A stretch of DNA of 54,060 bases from an uncultured Bacteroidaceae bacterium (GCA_934394435.1 CAKRRN010000013.1:1-54060); one strand, 5' to 3'; shown: positions 35,201 through 43,238, counted from the first letter of the stretch. Notes: generated by a model not told the origin, from the sequence alone. Translations and numbers: made by a program.

Positions 35201-35664
35201 ATTGGTTCCCATCATTGCCTGTCTTCCCCGACAATGAGGCTCCTGTCATTGCCAATCCTGTAGAAGATGTGACACTCTCTGCCGACAACTCTGTTTCAAT
35301 TGACTTGAAGGACCTTGCTACTGATGCTGACAATTTTGATGCAGCTATTGTGAAAAGCGTGAAGGCTGTCAGCAACGAGGAGGTTCTGGATGCCAAAATG
35401 CAGAATGGATCGCTCGTGATCACTCCTAAGCAGAAGGGCGATGCTACAATCACAATTCAGGTGAACTCAAATGGTAAACTGGCTGAGACTTCCTTCTCTG
35501 TGACTGTAACTACTGCCACAGGCATCAACGGAGCTGAATCTGCCAATGGAGTGGTAGAGCAGTCTCGCTTTGGCGTAGATGGCAAGCGTATTTCTGCTCC
35601 TCAGAAGGGTGTAAACATCATTCGTATGAGCGATGGAACGGTACGCAAGGTTGTGATTAAGTAA
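32287..35664 (+). CDS. Multidomain secreted protein with BtuG-like propeller and type IX sorting tail
   Basis: 1125 residues. A Sec signal peptide (MRKIYSFMLMLLCATVSFA) is followed by four regions. Residues about 20-285 form an N-terminal domain with INFWVGEGPNESALVVKFND and YKWNKK...ATGESMFRAIAKADPR. About 295-570 is a probable parallel beta-helix (VVIDGNGVILTGGVTFEVYT, MRNMTIKNNSEGCIIYA, IENCNFENGD). About 600-1010 is a DUF5074/BtuG-type propeller (GVFIVNEDWYGHQNSTINFL, GGRINILDAKTMKMEKQI, GFGSVVLSKDGNLWLSVA). About 1015-1080 is an Ig- or cadherin-like domain (APVIANPVEDVTLSADN). The final 40 residues (RFGVDGKRISAPQKGVNIIR and a basic end) look like a type A type IX secretion signal. It is the last gene of the riboswitch-controlled unit, 54 bp after the lipoprotein gene and closed by a terminator. 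Corrinoid capture is inferred from context and the propeller. Confidence 0.75.
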   Translation: MRKIYSFMLMLLCATVSFAQMRVQGVLRQDVAMHSEPTSGGSKVDFQKINFWVGEGPNESALVVKFNDGTSTNAYVWGYKWNKKREKATGESMFRAIAKADPRLVLFTQKTNMGSTLCGAGYYPDGNVLDGVRFDTEAFSDNRISFGYDAIKSANLGQNSYPGKDNAITMAANAIEEAKTTGILEHPFNSTTYGYAAYDYDYWKTNSTKGTWRAAWYDGYWSYWMTDDATKDYTYSSYGFSNRELENGSVDAWSFVSDMSNWYSADMNNAELVYMQPTSTQVAQVKRLAEEGTATPTVYTITSPAEINALLESDDFIEGSTIKFSDDLKGKEVSDDMPDSYCEILKPVVIDGNGVILTGGVTFEVYTKTGSVTMRNMTIKNNSEGCIIYASDALSLHIENCNFENGDTQGYAGIVAVDQDRLVPMDLSVSGCVFANCMGRKGDGILKIKAFPSENDEEAAEKPLFTASVTSCTFVNNEGKKDIVVVYNRPITRFANNVIENNKCVLESAKDLVFPNEAPTTRVALVGYNVIKGTVNETVVPTETDVVNAEQADNLVLTDGEYVVSPTGAAYNHLPANTVIEGITFPEKDIRGETIDYTKNTHSGACQKVAESESDYSNGVFIVNEDWYGHQNSTINFLTNEGEWVYRVVQKENPGVELGCTAQYGQIYGDKFYVMSKQEKDPAASVVGGRINILDAKTMKMEKQIQTISTDKNGSSNADGRAFLGVDEHKGYVGTSNGIFILDLNSQEITGRVEGTENGASSAYEQLYGGQIGNMVRVNDRVFAVHQKNGLLVIDANTDKVEQVITAPEGWGFGSVVLSKDGNLWLSVADPSGSGMADNRIVRVDPNTLEQSVIEMPEGIYGPSNSWYAWTPDCFCASNQKNVLYWNGGENSWFSNYAIYKYDIDTNTFSKYLDYTDAEDGYYIYGCSFRVDPVSDDAYVSLFKGFGDPTYVVRKYDAEGKQLAEYPMISNYWFPSLPVFPDNEAPVIANPVEDVTLSADNSVSIDLKDLATDADNFDAAIVKSVKAVSNEEVLDAKMQNGSLVITPKQKGDATITIQVNSNGKLAETSFSVTVTTATGINGAESANGVVEQSRFGVDGKRISAPQKGVNIIRMSDGTVRKVVIK

Positions 35665-35725
35665 ATCCAATCGTTCTGCCATTTAGTGTGGCAGATGATG
35701 TGATTTAATTCAAGCCTGTATTATG

Positions 35726-35760
35726 GGGGATGCCCGCTTTGCTGGGCATCCCCTTTTTTT
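35726..35760 (+). terminator. Terminator of the B12 locus
   Basis: A perfect 10-bp GC-rich stem, GGGGATGCCC with GGGCATCCCC, has an 8-nt loop and is followed by TTTTTTT. It lies 62 bp after the last gene of the locus. Confidence 0.9.
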
Positions 35761-35806
35761 AGTATCTCCAGATAGTTGCACCGTTTCCTTAAAAAATGCT
35801 TCAAAA

Positions 35807-35891
35807 AAAGTATCTTAGGATACTTGCCCAAGTATCCTAAGATACTTTGCAAACTATCCTAAGATACTTTGACAAGTAATATAGGATACTG
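35807..35891. repeat. Array of AGTATCCTAAGATACT palindromes
   Basis: The arms AAAGTATCTTAGGATACTTG (35807-35826) and their exact complement (35829-35848) form a 20-bp perfect stem with only two bases between. Each arm is itself nearly self-complementary. A third unit (CTATCCTAAGATACTTT, 35854-35870) and a decayed fourth (AAGTAATATAGGATACT, 35875-35891) follow. It sits just beyond the terminator of the B12 locus, in DNA with no gene up to 36160. It may be a protein-binding array, a mobile palindrome or a site that stalls replication; none of this is shown. Confidence 0.8.
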
Positions 35892-36159
35892 ACTTTTCGG
35901 TTCAGAGGAAGTGAGGGATAAAATTCTACAGAGTGTATGTGTTCCCAGAACACCCTATTACTATTGCTCTATGCAAGGAATGCGCATTGCTTGTTTTTCG
36001 TATGCCTGTCGGCAATGTTCTTGACATCTTTTGCTTTGGTCTATCGTTCATCTCTTACCCAAAGCATAAGGGCGAAGTTTTTCCTACCCAATTTCTTCAG
36101 TGCTTATTTTCCCCCATCTTCACCTATATGGTTTGTATGCAGGGTGCAGGGATGTGTGG

Positions 36160-36200
36160 AAAAAAGGGCAGGAGGAAAACAAAACTGTTTTCCTCCTGCC
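36160..36200 (-). terminator. Terminator of the dapF-dapL-glnN unit
   Basis: A perfect 15-bp stem (GGCAGGAGGAAAACA with its complement, 36167-36181 and 36186-36200) is followed in the minus-strand transcript by CTTTTTTCC. It is 48 bp past the glnN stop. Confidence 0.9.
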
Positions 36201-36247
36201 TGAATTCTGTTTGCTATCTCTTCTCTCCTTGATTCGGAGTTGATGAC

Positions 36248-38440
36248 TTAGCGGATGAAGAGCATTTCGCGATACTTGGGCAATGGCCACAACTCGTCAT
36301 CTACGATGAGCTCCAACTTGTCTACGTGGTAACGGATGCTTTCGAGCAGACAAGCCACTGTGTCATGATAGGCAATAGCCTTCTCGCGTTCGCTGGTGAG
36401 TTTGTTTGCCACCTTGCGTGCGTTCACCAGTTTTTCTACGTTTTCAGTGATGAAACTGCTGTGCTCGCTTATCTTCTGGATAAGTATCATGTTGTTGGCA
36501 CTTACCTTTTCGGCGATGGCAGGTGGGAAAATCTCCTTTACCTTATGTACATTATCGATGAGCTGACTCTGATAGCGAGTTGCCACAGGGATAATGTGGT
36601 TGAGGCAGAGGTCACCAAAGATGCGCGCTTCAATCTGAATCTTCTTGGTGTAAGTCTCTTCCTTGATTTCCAAGCGAGCCTCCAGCTCAGGCTGTGTGAG
36701 CACGTGCATGCTGGTGAACATCTTTACAGACTCAGGTGTTACATAGTTATCGAGCATCAGCGGAGCACTGCTCTCTACGTCCAGACCACGTTTTGCAGCT
36801 TCGGCTTTCCATTCGTCGCTGTAACCGTTACCCTCGAAGTGTATGGGCTTGCAGGTCTTGATGTCCTGACGCAGAATCTTCACGATGGCCTTGGTTGGCT
36901 CGATGCCTGTAGCAATGAGTGCGTCTACACGAGTCTTGAAGTCGGTGAGTGCTTCTGCCACTGCAGTGTTGAGCACGATCATGGCTGCTGCACAGTTGGC
37001 TTGTGAGCCTACCGCACGGAACTCAAATCTGTTTCCTGTAAAGGCAAAAGGTGAAGTTCGGTTACGATCGGTGTTGTCCAACATCAGTTCTGGAATCTGA
37101 GGGATGTCCAGACTCAGAGCCTGCTTGCCAGCCAGATTGAAGAGCTGGTCGTCATCGGTCTCTTCCAGCTTCTGCAAGAGGTCGGAAAGCTGTTTGCCCA
37201 GGAAGCTTGAGATGATGGCTGGGGGGGCTTCGTTGGCACCCAGACGGTGAGCGTTGGTGGCACTAATGATGCTGGCCTTGAGCAACCCATTGTGGCGATA
37301 TACACCCATAAGTGTCTCTACAATGAAGGTCACGAAACGCAGATTGTCTGTCTGAGTCTTGCCTGGAGCATGTAGCAGGATGCCCGTGTCGGTGGCCAAA
37401 GACCAGTTGTTGTGCTTGCCCGAACCGTTGATGCCCGCAAAGGGTTTCTCGTGCAACAGACAACGGAAGCCGTGCTTGCGTGCCACCTTCTTCATCAAGC
37501 TCATGATGAGCATGTTGTGGTCAACAGCCAAGTTGGTTTCTTCGAAGATGGGAGCCAGCTCAAACTGGTTGGGAGCTACCTCGTTGTGGCGAGTCTTGCA
37601 AGGAATACCCAACTCCAAAGCTTGTATTTCCAAATCCTTCATGAAGGCTGCCACACGCTCGGGGATAGAACCGAAGTAATGGTCATCCATCTGCTGATTC
37701 TTGGCACTATCGTGTCCCATCAGCGTACGTCCAGTCATCAGTAAGTCTGGGCGAGCCGCATACAAACCTTCGTCTACCAGGAAGTACTCCTGCTCCCAAC
37801 CCAGGTTGCTCACCACCTTCTTCACATCGGGATAGAAGTAGTGTGCCACGTCTGTGGCTGCTTTGTCAACTGCTTTCAAGGCCTTCTTCAAAGGAGCCTT
37901 GTAGTCAAGAGCCTCACCTGTGTATGAGATGAAGACCGTGGGAATCATCAAAGTGTCACCAATGACAAACACAGGGCTTGCAGGATCCCATGCGCTGTAA
38001 CCACGAGCTTCGAAGGTGCTACGGATACCACCACTGGGGAATGAACTTGCGTCAGGCTCCTGCTGTACCAGTTCCTTGCCAGTAAACTCTTCTATCATAC
38101 CACCCTTCCAGTCGTGTTCTACAAAGCCATCGTGCTTTTCTGCAGTACCTTCTGTAAGAGGCTGGAACCAGTGTGTGCAGTGTGTTGCACCCAATTCCAT
38201 GGCCCATTTCTTCATACCTTCAGCCACAGCGTTGGCGGTGTTCATGTCGAGTGTAGAACCATTGTCCATCACGTCACACATCTTGTTGTAGACCTTGATG
38301 GGCAGATACTTGTACATCTTCTGACGATTGAATACGTACTTGCCAAAGTATTCGCTTGGGCGCTCTTTACGGTTGGGCACCTCAATGGCTTTCTTGGTAA
38401 AAGCCTCTCCCACTACTTGAAATCTTAAAGTACTTGACAT
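36248..38440 (-). CDS. glnN: Glutamine synthetase type III
   Basis: Condenses ammonia and glutamate to glutamine with ATP. At 730 residues it is the long GSIII type characteristic of Bacteroidetes, not the 470-residue GSI. The N-terminal region shows the GSIII-specific RPSEYFGKYVFNRQKMYKYL and MKKWAMELGATHCTHWFQPL. The catalytic domain holds WDPASPVFVIGDTLMIPTVF, LGWEQEYFLVDEGLY (glutamate and metal site), CKTRHNEVAPNQFELAPIFE and LLHEKPFAGINGSGKHNNWS (ATP/ammonia region), then RTSPFAFTGNRFEFRAVGS. Third gene after dapF and dapL, 42 bp downstream of dapL, so probably in the same transcript, linking diaminopimelate synthesis with nitrogen assimilation; a promoter inside the 42-bp gap cannot be excluded. 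Confidence 0.95.
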   Translation of the reverse strand: MSSTLRFQVVGEAFTKKAIEVPNRKERPSEYFGKYVFNRQKMYKYLPIKVYNKMCDVMDNGSTLDMNTANAVAEGMKKWAMELGATHCTHWFQPLTEGTAEKHDGFVEHDWKGGMIEEFTGKELVQQEPDASSFPSGGIRSTFEARGYSAWDPASPVFVIGDTLMIPTVFISYTGEALDYKAPLKKALKAVDKAATDVAHYFYPDVKKVVSNLGWEQEYFLVDEGLYAARPDLLMTGRTLMGHDSAKNQQMDDHYFGSIPERVAAFMKDLEIQALELGIPCKTRHNEVAPNQFELAPIFEETNLAVDHNMLIMSLMKKVARKHGFRCLLHEKPFAGINGSGKHNNWSLATDTGILLHAPGKTQTDNLRFVTFIVETLMGVYRHNGLLKASIISATNAHRLGANEAPPAIISSFLGKQLSDLLQKLEETDDDQLFNLAGKQALSLDIPQIPELMLDNTDRNRTSPFAFTGNRFEFRAVGSQANCAAAMIVLNTAVAEALTDFKTRVDALIATGIEPTKAIVKILRQDIKTCKPIHFEGNGYSDEWKAEAAKRGLDVESSAPLMLDNYVTPESVKMFTSMHVLTQPELEARLEIKEETYTKKIQIEARIFGDLCLNHIIPVATRYQSQLIDNVHKVKEIFPPAIAEKVSANNMILIQKISEHSSFITENVEKLVNARKVANKLTSEREKAIAYHDTVACLLESIRYHVDKLELIVDDELWPLPKYREMLFIR

Positions 38441-38482
38441 AAATCCTTTATATTAAGTGTGTATTGTTTTGTTCTGTTTACT

Positions 38483-39718
38483 CTATTTGTGTAACCACTT
38501 GACCATGCGTTCCATGGCTCTCTCGCAGTCATCATGGTCACCGAAGGCTGTCAGACGGAAATAACCTTCACCGCTTGGACCGAATCCAACACCTGGCGTA
38601 CCCACGATATGCGGACCGTGAAGCAGTTCGTCGAAGAATTGCCAACTGCTTGTCCCTTCGGGAGTCCGTAGCCAAATGTAAGGTGCGTTTACACCTCCGT
38701 ACACTTGAAGGCCTACAGAAGACAGAGCCTCTAGCATAATCTTGGCATTCTGCATGTAGTATTGTATGGTGGCGCGTACTTGCTCCTTTCCTTCAGGGGA
38801 GTACGTGGCTTCGGCTGCGCGTTGCTGTATGTAGCTTGTTCCGTTGAACTTGGTACACTGGCGTCTGTTCCATAGAGCGTTTAGCGCAACACGTTCACCT
38901 GTGTCTGCCACAGTGGCTGTCAGTTCTTTGGGAACTATGGTGTAGCCGCATCGTACACCCGTGAATCCTGCGGTCTTACTGTAACTGTGAAATTCGATGG
39001 CGCACTGTTTGGCCTTGGGAATCTCGTATATGGAGTGGGGGATACCCGGTTCCTGTATGTAGGCTTCGTAGGCGGCATCGTACATGATGATGCTGTCGTT
39101 CTTGATGGCATAGTCAACCCATCGCTTCAACTCTTGACGCGTGATGACCGTACCAGTTGGATTGTTGGGGTAACACAGGTATATGACATCTACACGTTGG
39201 TTGGGCAGGGCTGGCACAAAGTTGTTTTCTGCGTTGCAGGGACAGTAGATGATGTTGCTCCATCCCTTGTCTGTAAGTATACCCGCACGTCCGCACATGG
39301 CATTGCTGTCTACGTACACAGGATAGATGGGATCCGTCATGCAGAGCGTGTTGTCCAATCCCAGTATGTCACCGATGTTGCCTGTGTCGCTCTTGGCTCC
39401 ATCATTGATAAACACTTCTACGGGGTCTAAATGAATACCGCGAGGCTGAAAATCATTCTTGATAATGGCTTCCCGAAGAAATTCGTAACCATGTTCGGGA
39501 CCGTAGCCACGGAAGGTCTTCTCAGAGGCCATCTCGTCTGTGGCCTTGTGTAGAGCTGCTATCACGGCGGGAGCCAGTGGTCGGGTAACATCACCGATTC
39601 CCAATCGTATGATGTCGGCATCGGGATGTGAGACCTTGAAGGCATTCACCTTGCGTGCGATATCTGTGAATAGATAACTCACAGGTAATTTGAGAAAGTT
39701 TTCGTTGACCAGTGCCAT
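38483..39718 (-). CDS. dapL: L,L-diaminopimelate aminotransferase
   Basis: Converts tetrahydrodipicolinate and glutamate directly to L,L-diaminopimelate, bypassing the DapD-C-E steps of lysine and peptidoglycan synthesis. The 411-residue class I aminotransferase starts ALVNENFLKLPVSYLFTDIA and shows IRLGIGDVTRPLAPAVIAAL, FRGYGPEHGYEFLREAI, INDGAKSDTGNIGDIL, CYPNNPTGTVITRQEL and the PLP-lysine segment FHSYSKTAGFTGVRCGYTIV. These agree with the DapL group, including the length. It starts 10 bp after the dapF stop, and the two encode consecutive enzymes of one pathway. Confidence 0.95.
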   Translation of the reverse strand: MALVNENFLKLPVSYLFTDIARKVNAFKVSHPDADIIRLGIGDVTRPLAPAVIAALHKATDEMASEKTFRGYGPEHGYEFLREAIIKNDFQPRGIHLDPVEVFINDGAKSDTGNIGDILGLDNTLCMTDPIYPVYVDSNAMCGRAGILTDKGWSNIIYCPCNAENNFVPALPNQRVDVIYLCYPNNPTGTVITRQELKRWVDYAIKNDSIIMYDAAYEAYIQEPGIPHSIYEIPKAKQCAIEFHSYSKTAGFTGVRCGYTIVPKELTATVADTGERVALNALWNRRQCTKFNGTSYIQQRAAEATYSPEGKEQVRATIQYYMQNAKIMLEALSSVGLQVYGGVNAPYIWLRTPEGTSSWQFFDELLHGPHIVGTPGVGFGPSGEGYFRLTAFGDHDDCERAMERMVKWLHK

Positions 39719-39728
39719 ATTGCTTTGT

Positions 39729-40583
39729 TTATTGGTTTTCTGTTGGCAATAAGACTTCTCCTTCGAAGGATGTTGCTGCTGGACCCGTCATCAGGATGTG
39801 GTCGTTGTCTTCGTCCCAATGTATCTCCAATGTACCTCCATCCATCTCTACTCGGCTTGTTCTTCCACTTCTACCTGTCAGGCAAGCAGCCACAGCAGTG
39901 GCACATGCTCCTGTTCCGCAGGCAAGTGTAATGCCACTTCCACGCTCCCATACCCTCATGCGCAATGTGCCATCGGGTTTTACTGATACGAACTCAATGT
40001 TACACCGTTCGGGGAAGATGGGGTTGTGCTCCAACCGTGTCCCCTCTGTAGCCACATCAATTGAGGTGGCATCGGGCACGAAGCATACAAAGTGAGGATT
40101 GCCCATTGATACGAATGTGCCTGTGTGCCCATCTACCGTTCCGTTTGTCATACTTCCGCCGGGTGTGTCAAGCAGTTGCTTGTTGCTCAGAATGGGTTTC
40201 CCCATGTCTACGGTAGCACTTCCCACAGACCCATCAGCATCCAGATGCAGACGGATGACTTTGATGCCTGACAGTGTGTCAATGGCAATGGTAGTCTTGT
40301 CTGTGAGTCTGTGGTCGTAAACGAATTTTGCCACACAGCGCACGCCATTGCCACACATCAAGGCTTCGGAGCCGTCGTTGTTGAAGATGCGCATACTGAA
40401 GTCAGCCTCTGCCACAGGGCTCTCGCCTATCAAGATAAGGCCGTCCGAACCGATGCCGAAATGTGGCTTGCTCCACTGGATGCTTGCTTCCGCAGGGTTG
40501 GGAATGGGGTATTGCGGAGTGTAAACGTAGATGTAATCGTTGCCTGCTCCGTGCATCTTTGTGAAGTGAATGCGCTTGTTCAT
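39729..40583 (-). CDS. dapF: Diaminopimelate epimerase
   Basis: Interconverts L,L- and meso-diaminopimelate, the precursor of lysine and peptidoglycan cross-links. 284 residues from ATG 40583 (MNKRIHFTKMHGAGNDYIYV); the open frame further upstream overlaps the promoter box. The two catalytic cysteines lie in MCGNGVRCVAKFVYDH and LACGTGACATAVAA, and the substrate loop GAGNDYIYV is intact. Length is typical (about 275). First gene of the dapF-dapL-glnN unit. The C-terminal end overlaps nothing, and dapL begins 10 bp later. Confidence 0.95.
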   Translation of the reverse strand: MNKRIHFTKMHGAGNDYIYVYTPQYPIPNPAEASIQWSKPHFGIGSDGLILIGESPVAEADFSMRIFNNDGSEALMCGNGVRCVAKFVYDHRLTDKTTIAIDTLSGIKVIRLHLDADGSVGSATVDMGKPILSNKQLLDTPGGSMTNGTVDGHTGTFVSMGNPHFVCFVPDATSIDVATEGTRLEHNPIFPERCNIEFVSVKPDGTLRMRVWERGSGITLACGTGACATAVAACLTGRSGRTSRVEMDGGTLEIHWDEDNDHILMTGPAATSFEGEVLLPTENQ

Positions 40584-40616
40584 GTCTTTTGTCTGTCTTA
40601 TTGCATTGTTTCTGTT

Positions 40617-40625
40617 GCAAAGGTA
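40617..40625 (-). promoter_or_regulatory. -7 box of dapF-dapL-glnN (TACCTTTGC)
   Basis: The minus strand reads TACCTTTGC 33 bp before the dapF ATG. Confidence 0.7.
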
Positions 40626-40805
40626 CGACAATTTGTAAATATGCAAAGCATGATATGTTGTTTTATTTTATAAAATATGCAAATTTGCTGTCTTTTTGTA
40701 TTGTTGTTTCTTTGTTTCGCTTACTTCTTGAATGCTGATGCATCTTGCTTGCTTTATTTTTGCCTGCGCGCGCGTATTATATATATAATGTATAGATGTT
40801 GCGAA

Positions 40806-40844
40806 AAGAGAGGAATGACGGACAAGTGAGATCATTCCTCTCTT
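40806..40844 (-). terminator. Terminator of aguA-aguB
   Basis: A perfect 13-bp stem, AAGAGAGGAATGA (40806-40818) with TCATTCCTCTCTT (40832-40844), runs into TTTTC in the minus-strand transcript. It starts five bases after the aguB stop. Confidence 0.8.
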
Positions 40845-40849
40845 GATGC

Positions 40850-41725
40850 TTAGTCTATAAAGCGACGCGTGAGAGGACCGAATTCCTCAATGCGTCTGTC
40901 GCGTAGGAATGGCCACCATCGTCGCACATTCTCACTTCGTTTCATGTTGATGTCTATCACGCTCACCTCCTCCTCGGTTTGGCTGGCTTGTAGCAGAAGT
41001 TCTCCTTGTGGACCTGCAACGAAGCTGCTTCCCCAGAACTGGATACCCCCTGTTTGTCCACTGGGGTCTGGTTCGAAGCCAACGCGGTTTACGCTGACCA
41101 CAGGCAAGCCGTTGGCAACAGCGTGTCCGCGCTGTACGGTTATCCATGCTTCGCGCTGCCGTGCTTGTTCTTCGGGTGTGTCTGTGCTTTCAAATCCGAT
41201 GGCGGTGGGGTAGATGAGTAGGTCAGCACCTTGCAGGGCCATCAGCCTGGCTCCTTCGGGGTACCATTGGTCCCAACATACCTGTACTCCCAGACGTCCT
41301 ACACTGGTCTGTATAGGGTGGAACCCCAGGTCGCCAGGTGTGAAGTAAAACTTCTCATAGTAGGCTGGGTCGTCAGGGATGTGCATCTTGCGATAGCGTC
41401 CTGCTATGCTTCCATCTTTCTCGAAGACAACGGCTGTGTTGTGGTAGAGACCTGCTGCACGTTTCTCAAACAGGCTTGTTACCAGTACCACCCCGTGTCT
41501 TTTGGCAAGCGATGCGTAGAAGTCTGTCACAGGACCAGGAATGCTGACAGCCAAATCAAAATTGTCTGTGCTCTCCACTTGACAAAAATAGAGACTGTCG
41601 TGCAGTTCCTGCAGTACAATCAGCTTGGCTCCGAAAGCAGCGGCTCTGGCGATGCTTTCCTCTATGTGTTTTCTGTTGGCTTGCACATCCTCGGTGCAGC
41701 GCAGTTGTATGATACCTGTTTTCAT
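40850..41725 (-). CDS. aguB: N-carbamoylputrescine amidase
   Basis: Hydrolyses N-carbamoylputrescine to putrescine, CO2 and ammonia. 291 residues from ATG 41725 (MKTGIIQLRCTEDVQANRKH), a member of the nitrilase superfamily with the Glu-Lys-Cys triad visible in LIVLQELHDSLYFCQ, RYRKMHIPDDPAYYEKFYFT and VGVQVCWDQWYPEGARL-like context (LGVQVCWDQWYPEGA). The DDPAYYEKFYF and CWDQWYPE segments are characteristic of AguB rather than other nitrilases. Its ATG overlaps the aguA stop (ATGA at 41725-41722), so the two consecutive enzymes are coupled. Confidence 0.93.
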   Translation of the reverse strand: MKTGIIQLRCTEDVQANRKHIEESIARAAAFGAKLIVLQELHDSLYFCQVESTDNFDLAVSIPGPVTDFYASLAKRHGVVLVTSLFEKRAAGLYHNTAVVFEKDGSIAGRYRKMHIPDDPAYYEKFYFTPGDLGFHPIQTSVGRLGVQVCWDQWYPEGARLMALQGADLLIYPTAIGFESTDTPEEQARQREAWITVQRGHAVANGLPVVSVNRVGFEPDPSGQTGGIQFWGSSFVAGPQGELLLQASQTEEEVSVIDINMKRSENVRRWWPFLRDRRIEEFGPLTRRFID

Positions 41726-42774
41726 GATTTGAATGTTGGGAATTGCATGGTGCAGCAATGTAGGCTTCCATGCTGTATGATGAGTGGACGGCAGTCTATG
41801 CCGATAATCTCGTATTCTGGGAAGGCGTGCCTCATGCGTTGGATGGCTTCCGTGTCCGTGTTGGGTGTTCCATAAGTTGGTAACAAGATGGCTCCGTTTA
41901 TGAACAGAAAGTTCGCGTAGGTGGCTGGAATCCGATTGCCATCGCTGTCAAACGCAGGTTCAGCCATAGGCAGGGGCAGTAGCTGGTAGGGTTCTCCTTG
42001 GACAGTCCGAAATGCCTTCAATTCCTTCTCCATCAGCTGAAGCTCCTCGAAGTGCTCGTCAGTGGGGTCTGTACATTGTACGTAGGCAATGGTGTTGTGT
42101 GGGCAGAGCCGTGCGAGTGTGTCAATATGTCCGTCCGTGTCATCTCCTGCCAGTGTCCCGTGCGTAATCCATAGTACTCTTTGGGCATGGAAGTCTTTCT
42201 TTAGTCGTTCCTCAATCTGATCTTGCGTGAGCGGTTGGTTGCGATGTGGAGCCATCAGGCATTGCTGGGAGGTTAGCAGAGTGCCTTCCCCATCGCTTTC
42301 TATGCTACCTCCTTCGAGTACGAAATCCAGATGGTCCTCGTAGGTTCCTGTCAGTATCTTCTGCTCCATGAGTGCTCGGCAGATGCGGTTGTCCAGCTCG
42401 GCAGGGAATTTCTCACCCCATCCGTTGAACTTATAGTCCAACAGATGTGCGTGCTCGTTTTGGTCCAGCAGGGTGAGGAACCCATGGTCTCGTGCCCAAG
42501 TGTCGTTTGTGGGCATTTCGCAAATGATTACTCTCTGCAGTTCTTCTTCTGTGAGATGCTGGGCGAGTAGAGCCTCTGTCTGTCTGGCGTGGGGTGTTAC
42601 CACCAGCAGATTTTCTCTTTCAGCTATGGCTTTGCTTATCTTCAGGTAGCACTCTGTGACTTCTTTCAGAATGGGTTTCCAGTCTGTGTCTTCGTGAGGC
42701 CATGTTAGTTGTACCCCCCACTGCCTGTGCCATTCTGCTGGCAGGTGTGTACTGCTACTTGTAGTTGGTTTCAT
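41722..42774 (-). CDS. aguA: Agmatine deiminase
   Basis: Converts agmatine to N-carbamoylputrescine and ammonia. 350 residues from ATG 42774 (MKPTTSSSTHLPAEWHRQWG). It shows the order expected of the guanidino-group-modifying (PPAD-like) superfamily: VQLTWPHEDTDW near the N-terminus, NDTWARDHGFLTL, LEGGSIESDGEGTLLTSQQC, THGTLAGDDTDGHIDTLARL and, at the end, the likely nucleophilic cysteine in QHGSLHCCTMQFP. Length is normal. It runs in an operon with aguB and there is a -7 box 84 bp upstream. No speA-type arginine decarboxylase is in the window, so agmatine must come from elsewhere or from outside the cell. Confidence 0.93.
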   Translation of the reverse strand: MKPTTSSSTHLPAEWHRQWGVQLTWPHEDTDWKPILKEVTECYLKISKAIAERENLLVVTPHARQTEALLAQHLTEEELQRVIICEMPTNDTWARDHGFLTLLDQNEHAHLLDYKFNGWGEKFPAELDNRICRALMEQKILTGTYEDHLDFVLEGGSIESDGEGTLLTSQQCLMAPHRNQPLTQDQIEERLKKDFHAQRVLWITHGTLAGDDTDGHIDTLARLCPHNTIAYVQCTDPTDEHFEELQLMEKELKAFRTVQGEPYQLLPLPMAEPAFDSDGNRIPATYANFLFINGAILLPTYGTPNTDTEAIQRMRHAFPEYEIIGIDCRPLIIQHGSLHCCTMQFPTFKS

Positions 42775-42857
42775 GTTGAGTGTCGGATGGGGATGCCTGC
42801 CGTATGTGGGCATCGCTTGCTATTTGATAATTTTATTGTATTTCTTTATAAGACCTA

Positions 42858-42865
42858 CAAAGGTA
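42858..42865 (-). promoter_or_regulatory. -7 box of aguA-aguB (TACCTTTG)
   Basis: The minus strand reads TACCTTTG 84 bp before the aguA ATG. Confidence 0.55.
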
Positions 42866-43190
42866 GCTCTTTTCGGTGGGAATGAAGCCCTGGCTGGAGA
42901 AATAATTTAGATTGCGTACTTTCTTCTGCGAACGCAGTATTGTAGCGTTCGCAAGAGATGCAACTTCGAAGGGGAGGGCGTGGGTGAGGTTAATCTAGGA
43001 CTGTGGATTTGATGCAACCCGAATGCATCCCGAAGCGAAAGTGCTTTGCTCTTGAGAAAAGCAGCAGAAAAGCCACGAAGACAGACCCTGTTGTATGCGC
43101 GGATGGGATGAGAAGATGAGGATGCCTGATGCTGAATATCTGTTTGGAAGTTAACTTTTTGGCTATTGCCTTTGGCAAAGTGGCGGATTT
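42866..43190. other. Gene-free stretch with a 9-bp hairpin
   Basis: Between the divergent aguA and Nif3-like genes no gene is supported. TGCGAACGC (42927-42935) pairs with GCGTTCGCA (42945-42953) around a 9-nt loop. A 108-residue frame on the minus strand across this region has a composition unlike the real genes nearby and no recognisable domain. Confidence 0.4.
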
Positions 43191-43194
43191 GTTC

Positions 43195-43202
43195 TAACTT
43201 TG
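43195..43202 (+). promoter_or_regulatory. -7 box of the Nif3-like gene (TAACTTTG)
   Basis: TAACTTTG lies 37 bp before the ATG at 43239 and matches TAnnTTTG. Confidence 0.6.
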
Positions 43203-43238
43203 TGGCTCGGATAATATTATTCCTTAATCTCATAAGGT

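Noticed and set aside
35807..35891. Palindrome array considered as a transcription terminator
   Set aside because: A strong terminator with a T-tract already ends the B12 locus at 35760, and the array has no U-run and multiple units in both orientations.
35933..36232. 99-codon plus-strand frame before glnN
   Set aside because: Cysteine- and phenylalanine-rich filler that runs through the glnN terminator; no start signal.
42907..43233. 108-codon minus-strand frame between aguA and the Nif3-like gene
   Set aside because: No motif, unusual composition, and it overlaps the promoter of the Nif3-like gene.
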